Shown: positions 54,127-62,613, counted from the first letter of the stretch. The stretch is DNA of 64,000 nucleotides from Cupriavidus sp. WKF15 (GCF_029278605.1 NZ_CP119572.1:1488001-1552000); one strand, 5' to 3'. Program-made: numbers and translations. The notes: generated by a model from the sequence alone, not told the origin.

Positions 54127-55029
54127 ATGCGGCAATCAGGGGTATTCTCGCGTCAGGAGTTGGATCGTTATTTTGCCTCGTTCGTAGGAATGGAAGGAGG
54201 CAACCCAAGTGCTCCCGTTTGGATATGCGATAGAAGCGCTACATCGTCGAAGCCCCTCGTCACGCCGCTGCAGCCGCTTGTGGCACCGCCCGCCTGGGAC
54301 GCTGTGTTTCGCCATGAGCACCGGGAAAGCATGGGCAAGTGGCTCGGCCATCAGTACGTTGCCCGCATCATGGCCGCCGCGCGAGCTGAAGCGCTAGGCG
54401 TTCGGCTCACGGACAACGACTGGGAACAGTACTACTGGCGCCATCTCTACGCGCCATGGGGAACCGAGTTCAGGCTGAGCCTGTTTCCCCTGTCTTCCCA
54501 TTTCAATGGGCGAACGACCTGGTCGAAGGCGTTTCGAGGCCAGCCCGAACTCGTCCCGCAGTCGCGCTACGAGGAATTGTGCCGGCACGGCGAGCGCTTC
54601 CGCTTTCTTGCAAAGACGCGCGCCCGGTGGCGCCCAAAGGTAGTTGTTTGTCTGAGCCATCGGTACACGGACGAGTACATCGAAGCTTTTTCGCTTGGTG
54701 CGCTTACCAGCGAAGAGCACTCAATTCAGCCGGCTGATCAAGTGAGGCGCTTGCGGGTCTTCGCCAAAGAAGGAACGACATGGATCATCTGCCCAGCCGT
54801 TGGCGGCAGCGCAGGGCTGACCTCACAGGTGCAGCTCGATGCGTTTGGCAGGTTTATTGGTACGTACCTGACTGCGGGCGACTTCAAACACAGCTTCGAT
54901 CTGGACGCAGTCGACGACGCACTAGGGGCGGGGCGGACACCGTGGGGCGAACCGTGCCAGAGGAACAAGTTGCCTGCCGACGCGGCTCGTTGTCGCACGG
55001 AGGAGTGTTCTCAATCGGCGTTTCCTTGA
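54127..55029 (+). CDS. UDG-superfamily-like hypothetical protein, copy 2
   Basis: The 300-residue paralog of the 49345 gene shares about half of the positions by eye over residues 5-255. It differs in an extended C-terminal tail of about 45 residues (after FIGTYLTAGDFKHSFD) that is polar and carries two cysteines. The conserved blocks GMEGGNPSAPVWICD, FRLSLFPLSSHF, RPKVVVCLSHRYTDEY and TTWIICPAVGGSAGLTS are intact. AAGGG lies six bases before the ATG. A strong terminator follows about 140 bases after the stop. The two copies flank the lipoprotein and barrel genes, which suggests an ancestral duplication or insertion. Confidence 0.7.
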   Translation: MRQSGVFSRQELDRYFASFVGMEGGNPSAPVWICDRSATSSKPLVTPLQPLVAPPAWDAVFRHEHRESMGKWLGHQYVARIMAAARAEALGVRLTDNDWEQYYWRHLYAPWGTEFRLSLFPLSSHFNGRTTWSKAFRGQPELVPQSRYEELCRHGERFRFLAKTRARWRPKVVVCLSHRYTDEYIEAFSLGALTSEEHSIQPADQVRRLRVFAKEGTTWIICPAVGGSAGLTSQVQLDAFGRFIGTYLTAGDFKHSFDLDAVDDALGAGRTPWGEPCQRNKLPADAARCRTEECSQSAFP

Positions 55030-55167
55030 TCGAACACGCTCCGGCGGGTGACTCTTGAACTGTTTGCTTGGTGCTCTGGCTAAAAACTGATTTTAGAAAA
55101 TTTGAATTTCGTTAATTGGGAAAAATGGTAACATTATCGTTCTTCATTTTTTGAATTTCCCATTCAA

Positions 55168-55194
55168 GCACCGCATGCGCGGTGCTTTTTTTTA
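55168..55194 (+). terminator. Rho-independent terminator
   Basis: AGCACCGC and GCGGTGCT form a perfect 8-bp stem with an ATGC loop, followed by eight Ts (55187-55194). It terminates the plus-strand 54127 gene and sits three bases before the stop of the convergent EAL gene. Confidence 0.88.
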
Positions 55195-55196
55195 TA

Positions 55197-55964
55197 TCAG
55201 AGGCGGTGTCTACCAAACAGACCCAGTGAGTGTCCGGGCAGAGTAACTGCCGGCAAAGCATTCGGCTTTCCCAGGATAAAGCCTTGGGCATATGTGATAC
55301 CAATATCGCGACAGACTATCAGGTCTTCCACAGTCTCGACGCCTTCTGCTATGAGTTGCGCATGTCCGAGCTTTGCGAGTCCTTGCAGGTGACGCACCGC
55401 TTCGAGGCGGAACGCTGACCGCGCCACACCGGCGACAATCGATCGATCAACCTTGATGTAATCGGGCTGTAGTCTAATCCACAGGTCAAGGTTGGAATTT
55501 CCGGCACCGAAGTCGTCCAGGGCGAATTGCGCCCCTGCCTTGCGCATGTACCGAAGGGAAGTTTCAAGGGACGATATGGGCTCGGGGCTTGCCTGCTCTG
55601 TTAGCTCGATGACGATTCGGTCGATGGGAAATTGCATCGCTCCCGGGAATTCGCGCAGATCGTCTTCCCAGCTGATGATCTCCCGGATCGCTGCGGCACT
55701 GAAGTTCAAGAAGAGCTTGCCGGGAAGCCGTGCTTTTGCGAAAGTACTTACGCTAAGTCTGCTTGCAAAAAGCTCCAGATGAAGCAGGCAGTCTTCACGT
55801 TGAGCTTGACCAAAGAGCGCCAAGGGGTTTTCCATATCGGACCCCGCCGGTCCACGCAGCAATGCTTCGTAGCCCAGTATCTCTCCCGACGAAAGGATGC
55901 CGATGGGCTGGAACACCGCATGCAGCAACTGCTTATCCATGCACTCGGTAATTGACAGAGTCAT
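55197..55964 (-). CDS. EAL-domain c-di-GMP phosphodiesterase
   Basis: The 255-residue protein consists of a single EAL domain. The signature GYEALLRGP starts at about residue 32. Active-site residues are present in FLNFSA (Asn), VIELTEQ (Glu), ALDDFGAG (Asp-Asp), YIKVDRS (Lys) and IAEGVET (Glu). It should hydrolyse c-di-GMP to pGpG. It has no sensor, GGDEF or membrane domain, so control must come from expression or partners. It could counter the cellulose activation by c-di-GMP through BcsA and the YcgR-like protein in this window. An ATG 24 bases downstream is an alternative start. Confidence 0.92.
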   Translation of the reverse strand: MTLSITECMDKQLLHAVFQPIGILSSGEILGYEALLRGPAGSDMENPLALFGQAQREDCLLHLELFASRLSVSTFAKARLPGKLFLNFSAAAIREIISWEDDLREFPGAMQFPIDRIVIELTEQASPEPISSLETSLRYMRKAGAQFALDDFGAGNSNLDLWIRLQPDYIKVDRSIVAGVARSAFRLEAVRHLQGLAKLGHAQLIAEGVETVEDLIVCRDIGITYAQGFILGKPNALPAVTLPGHSLGLFGRHRL

Positions 55965-56071
55965 TTTCTGAGTTGTAATGAGAAAAGCGGTCCGCCATGG
56001 AAACGCGATGGGCTTCAGGAAGCAACGACCGAGGTGCGCTTCAGGCTCTCAGCCGCTTTCTAAGGGGGGCC

Positions 56072-56272
56072 TTATGAGGTTGGCATACGAACTAGTTTTG
56101 ATCTCAGTGGCCACGGCTTGGACGCGAGGATCCAGATGCAAGCGAGTGGACCAAGAAATGGGACCAGAGAGAGATAGGCATACAGCGCATTGAAATGCGC
56201 GGCCCTGAACACCGCCCGGAATGGGACAAACCACGCCGCCTCGAAGACGACGAAGGAAAGCACGTAGAGCAT
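56072..56272 (-). CDS. Possible small membrane protein
   Basis: The 66-residue frame would encode two hydrophobic segments (VLSFVVFEAAWFVPFRAVF and LYAYLSLVPFLGPLACIWIL), a basic end and an aromatic-rich composition typical of small inner-membrane proteins. It lies 41 bases downstream of the YGQ-repeat gene on the same strand. The ribosome site is weak and no family is recognised, so the call is tentative. Confidence 0.4.
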   Translation of the reverse strand: MLYVLSFVVFEAAWFVPFRAVFRAAHFNALYAYLSLVPFLGPLACIWILASKPWPLRSKLVRMPTS

Positions 56273-56313
56273 TTCAGCTTACCGGTGATGGGGTTGAAAT
56301 TCGATGAACTCGT

Positions 56314-56643
56314 TCATTTCGGCGCCCTTGGTAGCCTGCTGTCCGTGGACGGGTACGTAGATGGCGGATGCTGCAGGGACTTGGTTATTCCGCCTTGGGG
56401 CGCTGAGGTTCCAAGCTGGGAGGCGCCTGCTGCTCTGCCAGCGCTATAGCTCTGTCCAATATCGGCGTTGACGCCAGCCGCGGAGTAGCTTTGCATTGGT
56501 TGGCTGGAGCCGTAGGTGGCACCGCCGTACTGGCCGTACTGGCCGTACTGGCCAGACTGGCCGTAGCTGGCCGCGCTGAGACGCTGTCCTGCAATGGTGT
56601 TTCCAGCCACTAGCGCAAGTATCAAGAGGGATAGCTTTTTCAC
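56314..56643 (-). CDS. Small secreted YGQ-repeat protein
   Basis: The GTG at 56643 has AAGGAG eight bases before it and gives a 109-residue product with a clear signal peptide (KKLSLLILALVAGNTIA). The mature part starts with tandem YGQ units (SGQYGQYGQYGG) and goes on with Tyr-, Ser-, Gly- and Gln-rich sequence. This low-complexity composition resembles prion-like or matrix-forming short repeats. Function unknown. A longer reading from 56742 is rejected because it buries the signal peptide. Confidence 0.7.
   Translation of the reverse strand: MKKLSLLILALVAGNTIAGQRLSAASYGQSGQYGQYGQYGGATYGSSQPMQSYSAAGVNADIGQSYSAGRAAGASQLGTSAPQGGITKSLQHPPSTYPSTDSRLPRAPK
56525..56569. repeat. Nine-base tandem repeat inside the YGQ gene
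   Basis: Three perfect CCGTACTGG units are followed by CCAGACTGG and a degenerate unit. Each 9-bp unit encodes three residues on the minus strand, so copy number can vary without changing the frame. Confidence 0.8.
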
Positions 56644-56927
56644 CGCGGGCTCCTTTCTATGAGCGGGCGCACAAGCGAGGTGCAGGACCTGATCGAGGCC
56701 GAGTCTTAATCTATGTTGCGCCGCAACCCATTCTACCGACACACCTGATTATCCGATCCCATCGAAGTAGGGGATAAACCAGACTGAGCTGATGTAGGTC
56801 CGCCGACACGTCATGAGCATCGCACGACCTAAGCCGCTTCCTGATCTGAGCGGATAGGCAGACCGGTACCAGGATTGAACCTTGCAGCCGCCTTCGGACG
56901 GTTTTTCTTCAGGCTTTCCTGGACGCG

Positions 56928-57221
56928 CTAGTCGTTGCGTTGCTCAGCTGCTGCAGCGCCTTCTCGGAGTCCCCGAATGTAGGCTCGCATGCTAGCGAGC
57001 AGGCTATGTGCGATTGCATCGTCGGGGGGCGGGTCGCGGTAAAGCAATTCGGCTTTGATTAGTAATCTACCGATCAGGTTTCTGGCCCAGGCAAGATGAA
57101 TCCGGGCATGGATCTGATTCAGGCTACGAAGCGCACTTTCATTGGAGGTCGCTACATCGTTTTTCTCGATGATGTTCGACAGTTCCGCTGCAATTTGTCG
57201 CAAGTATTCAGAAGTCTTCAT
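56928..57221 (-). CDS. Hypothetical helical protein
   Basis: The 97-residue product (SEYLRQIAAELSNIIEKND, ARNLIGRLLIKAELLYRDPP) is almost all helical, with no signal or membrane segment. It is not recognised. Hydrophobic spacing and codon use look real, but no clear ribosome site precedes the ATG. It could be a small partner or regulatory protein. Confidence 0.5.
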   Translation of the reverse strand: MKTSEYLRQIAAELSNIIEKNDVATSNESALRSLNQIHARIHLAWARNLIGRLLIKAELLYRDPPPDDAIAHSLLASMRAYIRGLREGAAAAEQRND

Positions 57222-57432
57222 GATGCGAAGTGATGGACGGACGCAAGGGGGTTAGCCGTAAGGGAATGTTCGCTACTCGCGCGAAATCGGGGCGAATGCC
57301 ACGGGCGTTAGCAAGGATGTGGGAATCGATTTTTTTAAGCCGCCGGGATGCAGTGATGGCATTGCGGCGGTCATCCCGGGCTTCATTGGTGCCTACGTGA
57401 GCGGCTGTCACGGGCAGAGCAATGCCAGCCAT

Positions 57433-57543
57433 AAAAGAAGAGGGTGTAGGGGCAAAGGGGATGCTCCTACACCCACAAAGTCGGCAAAGGGTCAGCTTGC
57501 CTGGATCCATTGTGTTGCGATGCAGCATGATGGGTACCCCTCA
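57433..57543 (+). repeat. Interspersed repeat, third copy
   Basis: It begins AAAAGAAGAGGGTGTAGG and has a partner arm CCTACACCC at 57466-57474 (9-bp stem). About 30 bases later it shares CCATTGTGTTGCGATGCAGC-like sequence and the terminal GGGTACCCCTCA with the 26.99-kb copy. It lies in a gene-poor stretch left of the IS element. The rest of 57222-57851 holds no supported gene, only a GC hairpin at 57811-57828. Confidence 0.65.
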
Positions 57544-57851
57544 GAAGTTTGGTCATACTTATGTGGGGTAAGGAAACGGTGGCAGCTGACGACGGACCCT
57601 GCCCGAACGCTTGCATTCAGGTGCACTTGCATCGAGTGAATACGCTTTCGCGCGAAGCATCTGGCAGGCCTGCGAGCGCGGAAACCGCCTGTGCGGCAGT
57701 AACGTTGCCACCCCTCCCAGGAGGGGAAAGTTCAGGTGGACGCCATTGATACACTGCCTCCGCGTGCGCCAGGCGGCTGGGAGGGGGATCAGTCACTGGC
57801 CGCCGCCGGGGGGCGCCTTAGGGCGCCCTTTGTTATCGGGCCTTCGGTGTG

Positions 57852-57869
57852 TGTCAAGGTAGTTGTCGC
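57852..57869. repeat. Left terminal inverted repeat of the IS3-family element
   Basis: The end reads TGTCAAGGTAGTTGTCGC. Its partner lies at 59478-59495 in inverted orientation with two mismatches (positions 6 and 8). Confidence 0.75.
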
Positions 57870-57877
57870 GTCCGCCG

Positions 57878-58894
57878 CTATGCTGCCTTTTTGTACTCCG
57901 TAGGTTCCTGCTCGGCCCGTTCCGGGTTTAGATAGACCACGGGATCCAACTCCCAATTCCGGATCCCTCGCGACCAGCGCTGCGGATGCCGGGCACGGGC
58001 GGCCTGATACACCATCATGCGTCGTGCCAGCAGGGGCTTCGCTTCTCCACTGTGCCGCTGGTTCGGCGTGACGTATTTCAGCCCGCTGTGGCGGTGTTCC
58101 TCGTTGTACCAACGCACGAACCGATATACCCAGTCGCGCGCCTGCTCCAACGTGTCGAACGGCCGCTCAGGCCATAGCGGACAGTACTTGGCCGTGCGGA
58201 ACAACGCTTCGGCGTAAGCGTTGTCGTTGCTCACGCGCGGACGACTGTATGAGGGCACCACGCCCAATTCGTGCATCGCAGCGCGCATACTCAGCCCCTT
58301 CATGACGCTGCCATTGTCCGAGTGCAGCACCAGCGGCCGGCCAGCCGTTTGCTCGCGCAGACAGCCCAGTTCGAGCAGCCGCTTGGCATGTTCCTCCGAC
58401 TCGCTTTCATGCACTTCATTGACCACCAGCTTGCGGCTGTAGATGTCCTGCATCATGTACCAGTAGAAGAAGCGGCCCTTCACCGTGGTGGGCATCCACG
58501 TGATATCCCAGCACCACACCTGGTTGCGGTCATCGGCACGGTGCGTGGTCGGCGCACGGGACTTGGCGTTGTGGGTGCGCCCGCGCCGGTGCGCTTGGCC
58601 TTCGGCCTTAAGCACGCGGTAAAACGTCGATTCCGAGGCCAGGTAGCGCCCCTCGTCGGCCAGCTTTGGCACGATCTGGTGCGGCGTCAGACTCTCGTAG
58701 CCGGGACTGTTAGCGGCGGCCAGCACGGCCTGCCGCTCGCCCTCGCTGAGCTTGTTGGCCGGCACCGGGCGCTGCGCGCCCGGGCGGCCATCCTCCGGCG
58801 TATGGCGCCAGCGCTGCAAGGTGCGCTCGTTCAAGCCCAGTTCCTTGCAGGCGTTGGACTGGCGCGCACCGCCGCCCACCGCTTCATCGATCAA
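57878..58894 (-). CDS. IS3-family transposase OrfB
   Basis: The 338-residue integrase-like part carries the DDE triad: Asp in WCWDITWMP, Asp in VLHSDNGSVMKG and Glu in NDNAYAEALFRT. The helical HTH_21 part and the C-terminal WYNEEHRHSGLKYVTP block are typical of IS3. There is no proper start codon. The frame is open upstream into the orfA end, so it is most likely made as an OrfAB fusion through a -1 frameshift at about 58964. It appears intact. Confidence 0.9.
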   Translation of the reverse strand: MIDEAVGGGARQSNACKELGLNERTLQRWRHTPEDGRPGAQRPVPANKLSEGERQAVLAAANSPGYESLTPHQIVPKLADEGRYLASESTFYRVLKAEGQAHRRGRTHNAKSRAPTTHRADDRNQVWCWDITWMPTTVKGRFFYWYMMQDIYSRKLVVNEVHESESEEHAKRLLELGCLREQTAGRPLVLHSDNGSVMKGLSMRAAMHELGVVPSYSRPRVSNDNAYAEALFRTAKYCPLWPERPFDTLEQARDWVYRFVRWYNEEHRHSGLKYVTPNQRHSGEAKPLLARRMMVYQAARARHPQRWSRGIRNWELDPVVYLNPERAEQEPTEYKKAA

Positions 58895-58926
58895 CGCAAT
58901 GGCTTCGCGGCGATCCGAGACGTTGA

Positions 58927-59427
58927 TCAGTCCTCCTCGTCCCTTCCCCAGATCGCCTCGGCTTTTTTTCTGAGAACCAGCAGCGCCGCGGTCTCAGCCA
59001 GTGCCGCATCCTTGCGCTTGAGTTCGCGCTCCAGGTCCCGAATCTGCTTCTTGGCGGCTTGTTCCTCGCGGCGCTGCGCCAGGCTCAACCTGACCCGCTC
59101 AGGCGCATTGGCCTGCTCGCAGGCAGCACGCCACTGCCGGATCTGCTCGGGTTGAATGCCCTTCCTGCGGCAGTATTCGGACAACTCCGCTTCACTCAGA
59201 GGCGCTGTTTCGAGCACCACCCGGAACTTGTCCGCGCTGGACCATTTGTCACTCTGCTTGCCGTTGCCTGGCACAACTTTTCCTTGTTCTCGAGCCTCGT
59301 GGCGCCAAGTGCGCAGGCTCACTGTCGTGACACCCGTTTCCTTGGCTAGCTCCGCCACTGATCGGTTCAAGGGCGGCATCATCTGCTCGACCACCAACTC
59401 CTTGAACTCGTCCGAATAGCGCTTCAT
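58927..59427 (-). CDS. IS3-family transposase OrfA
   Basis: The 166-residue protein has two helix-turn-helix units. The first is KRYSDEFKELVVEQMM...VAELAKETGVTTVSLRTWRHEA, and the second is WSSADKFRVVLETAPLSEAE...GIQPEQIRQWRAAC. A leucine-rich coiled coil follows (IRDLERELKRKDAALAETAAL). It recognises the IS ends. The A-run near its end is a slippery site that links it to OrfB. The start at 59427 is supported by the family MKRYS start. A longer reading from 59484 is unlikely. Confidence 0.88.
   Translation of the reverse strand: MKRYSDEFKELVVEQMMPPLNRSVAELAKETGVTTVSLRTWRHEAREQGKVVPGNGKQSDKWSSADKFRVVLETAPLSEAELSEYCRRKGIQPEQIRQWRAACEQANAPERVRLSLAQRREEQAAKKQIRDLERELKRKDAALAETAALLVLRKKAEAIWGRDEED
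58963..58970 (-). other. Slippery site for -1 frameshifting in the transposase
   Basis: The minus strand reads seven A residues then G within the orfA codons AGA AAA AAA GCC. Slipping back one base here opens a frame that runs without a stop through LGKGRGGLINVSDRREAIAL into OrfB. This is the classical A6G/A7 slippery site of IS3 elements. The frame continuity is seen directly. Actual frameshifting is inferred. Confidence 0.75.
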
Positions 59428-59477
59428 TACCCAAAACCGCTTCCGCCCTCCATTGTCCTTCATCGAAAGGCGGCGAG

Positions 59478-59495
59478 GCGACAACTATCCTGACA
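59478..59495. repeat. Right terminal inverted repeat of the IS3-family element
   Basis: On the minus strand it reads TGTCAGGATAGTTGTCGC, an inverted match to the left end. The next 134 bases, up to the PAP2 gene, hold nothing recognised. Confidence 0.75.
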
Positions 59496-59629
59496 TGGAG
59501 GGCCTTCCAGTCAAATCGCTTCGCTGGAACTGTTGCCGAGCAAATAATTAAAGCCTGCCGAACGCGAACTGCCATCGCCGGACGGGCTTGCAAGCGCCCA
59601 CGACATCGCTAATGCATCCAGCGCGCGAT

Positions 59630-60244
59630 TTAGCCGCGTTCGCCGCGGCGGTAGGGAAAATCACGCCCCGATAGCCGAACCGCGGTACGTTCGACCCAGT
59701 AATGGGTATTGTCGACAAAGTAGGGAACGGGCAATCCATGTATGGCGGAGAAGAATGCCAGGGTGCCGATCAGCGGCGCCACGCTCCGCGGTAGTGCGTT
59801 GGCCCTCCGCCAGTTGAGGAAAGTCAGGCTAGCGGCCAGCCCCAACGTCAGCCCGGCTAACACCTCGGACAAGGAGTGCGTGTGCAGGACCAGGCGGGAC
59901 CAGCCAATCAGAAGTGCCAACCCAACGCCGCAGTACGCGCTGAATCGCGCGAGCCCGTGGCGTGTTGTTGGGGCGGACAAATATAGCAGTACGGGGAGGA
60001 CAGCTGCGGACACCGCGCTATGGCCGGATACGCCGGTGAAATCGAGTGCGGGGATGCCCATGCCCCATCCCATGAACGCGAGCTTCGATATGAGCGTGAG
60101 GCCCGCGGCGACCGCGACGGCCGCCAGCCAAAGCAGTGCGCTGCCGGGTGTACGCCGGTAGCATAGCCACAGCGCGATAAACAGCGCGCTGGGCAACAAA
60201 TATGCGCTCTCGCCGAGGCGGGAGATCAGTTGCCAAGAATACAT
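59630..60244 (-). CDS. PAP2-family membrane phosphatase
   Basis: The 204-residue protein has about six membrane helices. Type 2 phosphatidic acid phosphatase motifs are GVSGHSAVSAAVLP (the P-S-G-H type motif, here V-S-G-H) and SRLVLHTHSLSEVLAG (S-R-x5-H with Glu in place of the final Asp). The first K-x6-RP motif is not evident. It may dephosphorylate a lipid diphosphate such as undecaprenyl pyrophosphate and recycle the lipid carrier used by the polysaccharide genes. It lies 21 bases downstream of pgi. Confidence 0.78.
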   Translation of the reverse strand: MYSWQLISRLGESAYLLPSALFIALWLCYRRTPGSALLWLAAVAVAAGLTLISKLAFMGWGMGIPALDFTGVSGHSAVSAAVLPVLLYLSAPTTRHGLARFSAYCGVGLALLIGWSRLVLHTHSLSEVLAGLTLGLAASLTFLNWRRANALPRSVAPLIGTLAFFSAIHGLPVPYFVDNTHYWVERTAVRLSGRDFPYRRGERG

Positions 60245-60265
60245 CTCGGGCTCGCATAGCGTGAG

Positions 60266-61897
60266 TCAGTCCGGCGTCATGGCTCTGGCGCGGCATACGC
60301 GGCGGATCAGCGCGGCTGTCGATGCGTCATGCGGCTGCGCCGGTGCGCCTTCCAGTTCGCGCTCGATTGGGCCAGCCAGCTTCTTGCCGAGTTCCACTCC
60401 CCATTGATCGAAGGAGTTTACATTCCAAAGCGTGCCCTGCACGAATGTACGGTGTTCGCACATGGCGAGCAATGCGCCCAGGTGGAAAGCATCCAGCCGC
60501 TGCAGTAGCAGGGTATTGCTGGGACGATTCCCTTCGAACACGAGATGTGGCACCAGTCTTTCATCAACCTGGCCTTCGGCACGCACCTCTTCGGCGGTCC
60601 GCCCGCGCAGTAGTGCTTCGCTCTGCGCAAAGCAATTGGCCAGCAGTTTGGTGTGGTGACCGGGCAGGTCGCTGTGCGGCTGCAAGCAGGCAATGAAGTC
60701 CACGGGCACCAGCTGCGAACCCTGGTGCACCATTTGGAAGTAGGCGTGCTGGCCGTTAGTACCGGTGGTGCCCCATACCACCGCGGCAGAGCCGGCTTCG
60801 AGCGCGGCGCCGTTGTGCTGCACCGACTTGCCGTTGCTCTCCATCTCCAGTTGCTGCAGGAAGGCCGGCAGCAATTCCAGCGGTTCGCAATAGGGCGCCA
60901 CGCAGCGGCTACCAGCGCCCAGGAGGCTGCGATACCAGACATCGAGCAAGCCAAGGATCATCGGCAGGTTCTGTTCGGGCGGCGCACTGGCGAAATGCTG
61001 GTCCATAGCCCGTGCGCCATCCAGCAGCTGGCGGAACCGGTCAAAGCCGACAGCCACGGCGATCGACAGGCCCACCGCCGACCACAGCGAGAAGCGCCCG
61101 CCCACCCAGTCCCAGAAGGGAAACATGTTGCCGGGGTCGATGCCGAACGCTGCCACGGCGTCCCGGTTGGTCGAGACGGCCACGAAGTGGCGGGTCAGAT
61201 CCGTCTGCCTGGCGCCATGGCGCAGGAACCAGTCGCGCGCGGTGCGGGCATTGGCCATGGTTTCCAGCGTGGTGAAAGTCTTGGAGCAGACGATCACCAG
61301 CGTGGTGGCGGCGTCCAGGCGAGCCAGCTTGCGCGCCAGGTCACAACCGTCCACGTTGGCGACGAAATGGATGCGCGGCGCGGGCTCCGTATCCTGCTCC
61401 AGGGCGCGGCACACCATGCGTGGCCCAAGGTCGGAACCGCCGATGCCGATGTTAACCACGTCGGTGATAGCGCGGCCGTCAAAGCCTGTCCAGGTGCCGC
61501 TGCGCACTTCATCCGCGAAAAGTTCCATCTGCATGAGGACGGCTGATACGTCGGCCTCTACCGGCATACCCAATGCACGGTAGCCATCGCCGGGGCGGGC
61601 TCGCAGTGCCATATGGAGTGCTGCGCGGCGCTCGGTGGTGTTGACCGGTTCGCCGTCAAACATGGCATCGCGCCGTTCGCATACCTGTGCCTGGCGGGCC
61701 AACTCGAACAGCAGGTTCAGCGTTTCCTCGGTGATGCGGTTCTTGGCGTAATCAAGGGTCAGGCCGCAGGCTTCAGCCGTCAGGCGCTCGGAGCGGGCCT
61801 GGCCGTGCGGGCCCGCGAACCAGTCACGCATATGGGTATCGCGAATCCTGGCGGCGTGCTCACGCAAATCTTGCCAGGCGGGGAGGGTCGTCGACAT
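60266..61897 (-). CDS. pgi: Glucose-6-phosphate isomerase
   Basis: The 543-residue enzyme has the family blocks DVVNIGIGGSDLGPRMV, VICSKTFTTLETMANAR, WDWVGGRFSLWSAVGLSIAV, VVWGTTGTNGQHAYFQMVHQG (catalytic Glu/His region) and the C-terminal NSFDQWGVELGKKLA. It interconverts glucose 6-phosphate and fructose 6-phosphate. Thus it links glycolysis to the mannose and glucose precursors used by manC and galU. A PAP2 gene follows in the same direction. Confidence 0.97.
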   Translation of the reverse strand: MSTTLPAWQDLREHAARIRDTHMRDWFAGPHGQARSERLTAEACGLTLDYAKNRITEETLNLLFELARQAQVCERRDAMFDGEPVNTTERRAALHMALRARPGDGYRALGMPVEADVSAVLMQMELFADEVRSGTWTGFDGRAITDVVNIGIGGSDLGPRMVCRALEQDTEPAPRIHFVANVDGCDLARKLARLDAATTLVIVCSKTFTTLETMANARTARDWFLRHGARQTDLTRHFVAVSTNRDAVAAFGIDPGNMFPFWDWVGGRFSLWSAVGLSIAVAVGFDRFRQLLDGARAMDQHFASAPPEQNLPMILGLLDVWYRSLLGAGSRCVAPYCEPLELLPAFLQQLEMESNGKSVQHNGAALEAGSAAVVWGTTGTNGQHAYFQMVHQGSQLVPVDFIACLQPHSDLPGHHTKLLANCFAQSEALLRGRTAEEVRAEGQVDERLVPHLVFEGNRPSNTLLLQRLDAFHLGALLAMCEHRTFVQGTLWNVNSFDQWGVELGKKLAGPIERELEGAPAQPHDASTAALIRRVCRARAMTPD

Positions 61898-62613
61898 CAG
61901 GGCTGCTCCAAGGCTCGGGTAGCACCCGAATCAGCCTGGGACCAGATCCCTTGTGATAGGGGGTTCCCCTTCTGCCGTGCGGCAAATTCACGAAGCGGCT
62001 ATTTTGTGACTGATCTGTTGGTTGTGTTACCCCGCATGGTGGGGGGGAATTTTCTTGACACTATCGCCTTGCCGCGTCCTTCGGCAGTGCCTCATGGGAG
62101 GGGGTTTCTACCGCAGAGCGCGGTTGCCGAACATCGGCCGCTTCTCCAATTTGGTCATTGATCGATCATGGGCCGACGGACCGAGAATGGCCGGCAGGGG
62201 CCGATGCGCAACCGCGCCTCCCCACTTTTGAGGCAATCCTCATTCTCGCCAGCAAGGCGCGACACCATACTGCCGTGGTCGCTACAACTGAAGCGACCGG
62301 GTTTAGCAGCCCGGACGAAATGGCTGGACGACCGCCTTCTGGCGGTATTCTTACGTCCACCGTGCCTGTGTGCGCGCCCAATGGGCGGGCCCTTGGCGGG
62401 GGAGTCTCTGGACTCGCTGGTCCATTTCGCCGGTCTGCTAACCCTGCCTTGCGTCCGCCCACCCCGACTAGCAGCGGGGGATCGGTATTGAACCTGCACT
62501 GAATGGAGGCAGTTCTATGATTCGGTCTTTGTTTGCCCATACAGGGCCATTGGCAATTTCAGGCACCTTCGCAGTTCCACAAAGCATGCTCGCCTCGCAA
62601 ACGGAGGTGCATC
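61898..62613. other. Long intergenic region upstream of pgi
   Basis: About 700 bases without a supported gene. Several overlapping open frames (62155-62502, both strands) have no ribosome site and no family match and look like chance GC-rich frames. The promoter of pgi (minus) and the ribosome site of the 62614 gene (plus) lie at the two ends. Confidence 0.45.

Larger units (their letters stand above)
57852..59495 (-). mobile_element. IS3-family insertion sequence, about 1.64 kb
   Basis: The element is bounded by imperfect inverted repeats. The left end reads TGTCAAGGTAGTTGTCGC and the right end, on the other strand, TGTCAGGATAGTTGTCGC (16 of 18 match). It carries orfA and orfB on the minus strand with a frameshift site between them. 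No target-site duplication is seen next to the ends, so it may be old or the flanks rearranged. The exact IS name is not assigned. Confidence 0.8.

Noticed and set aside
58271..59155. 294-codon plus-strand frame inside the IS element
   Set aside because: It is antisense to the transposase frames and has no motif.
57838..59507. GGGCCTTC on both sides of the IS as a target duplication
   Set aside because: The copies lie at unequal distances from the two ends (6 and 4 bases), and the word is too common in GC-rich DNA to count as a duplication.
62155..62502. Overlapping 107-124 codon frames on both strands upstream of pgi
   Set aside because: No ribosome sites, no hydrophobic pattern and mutual overlap suggest chance open frames.
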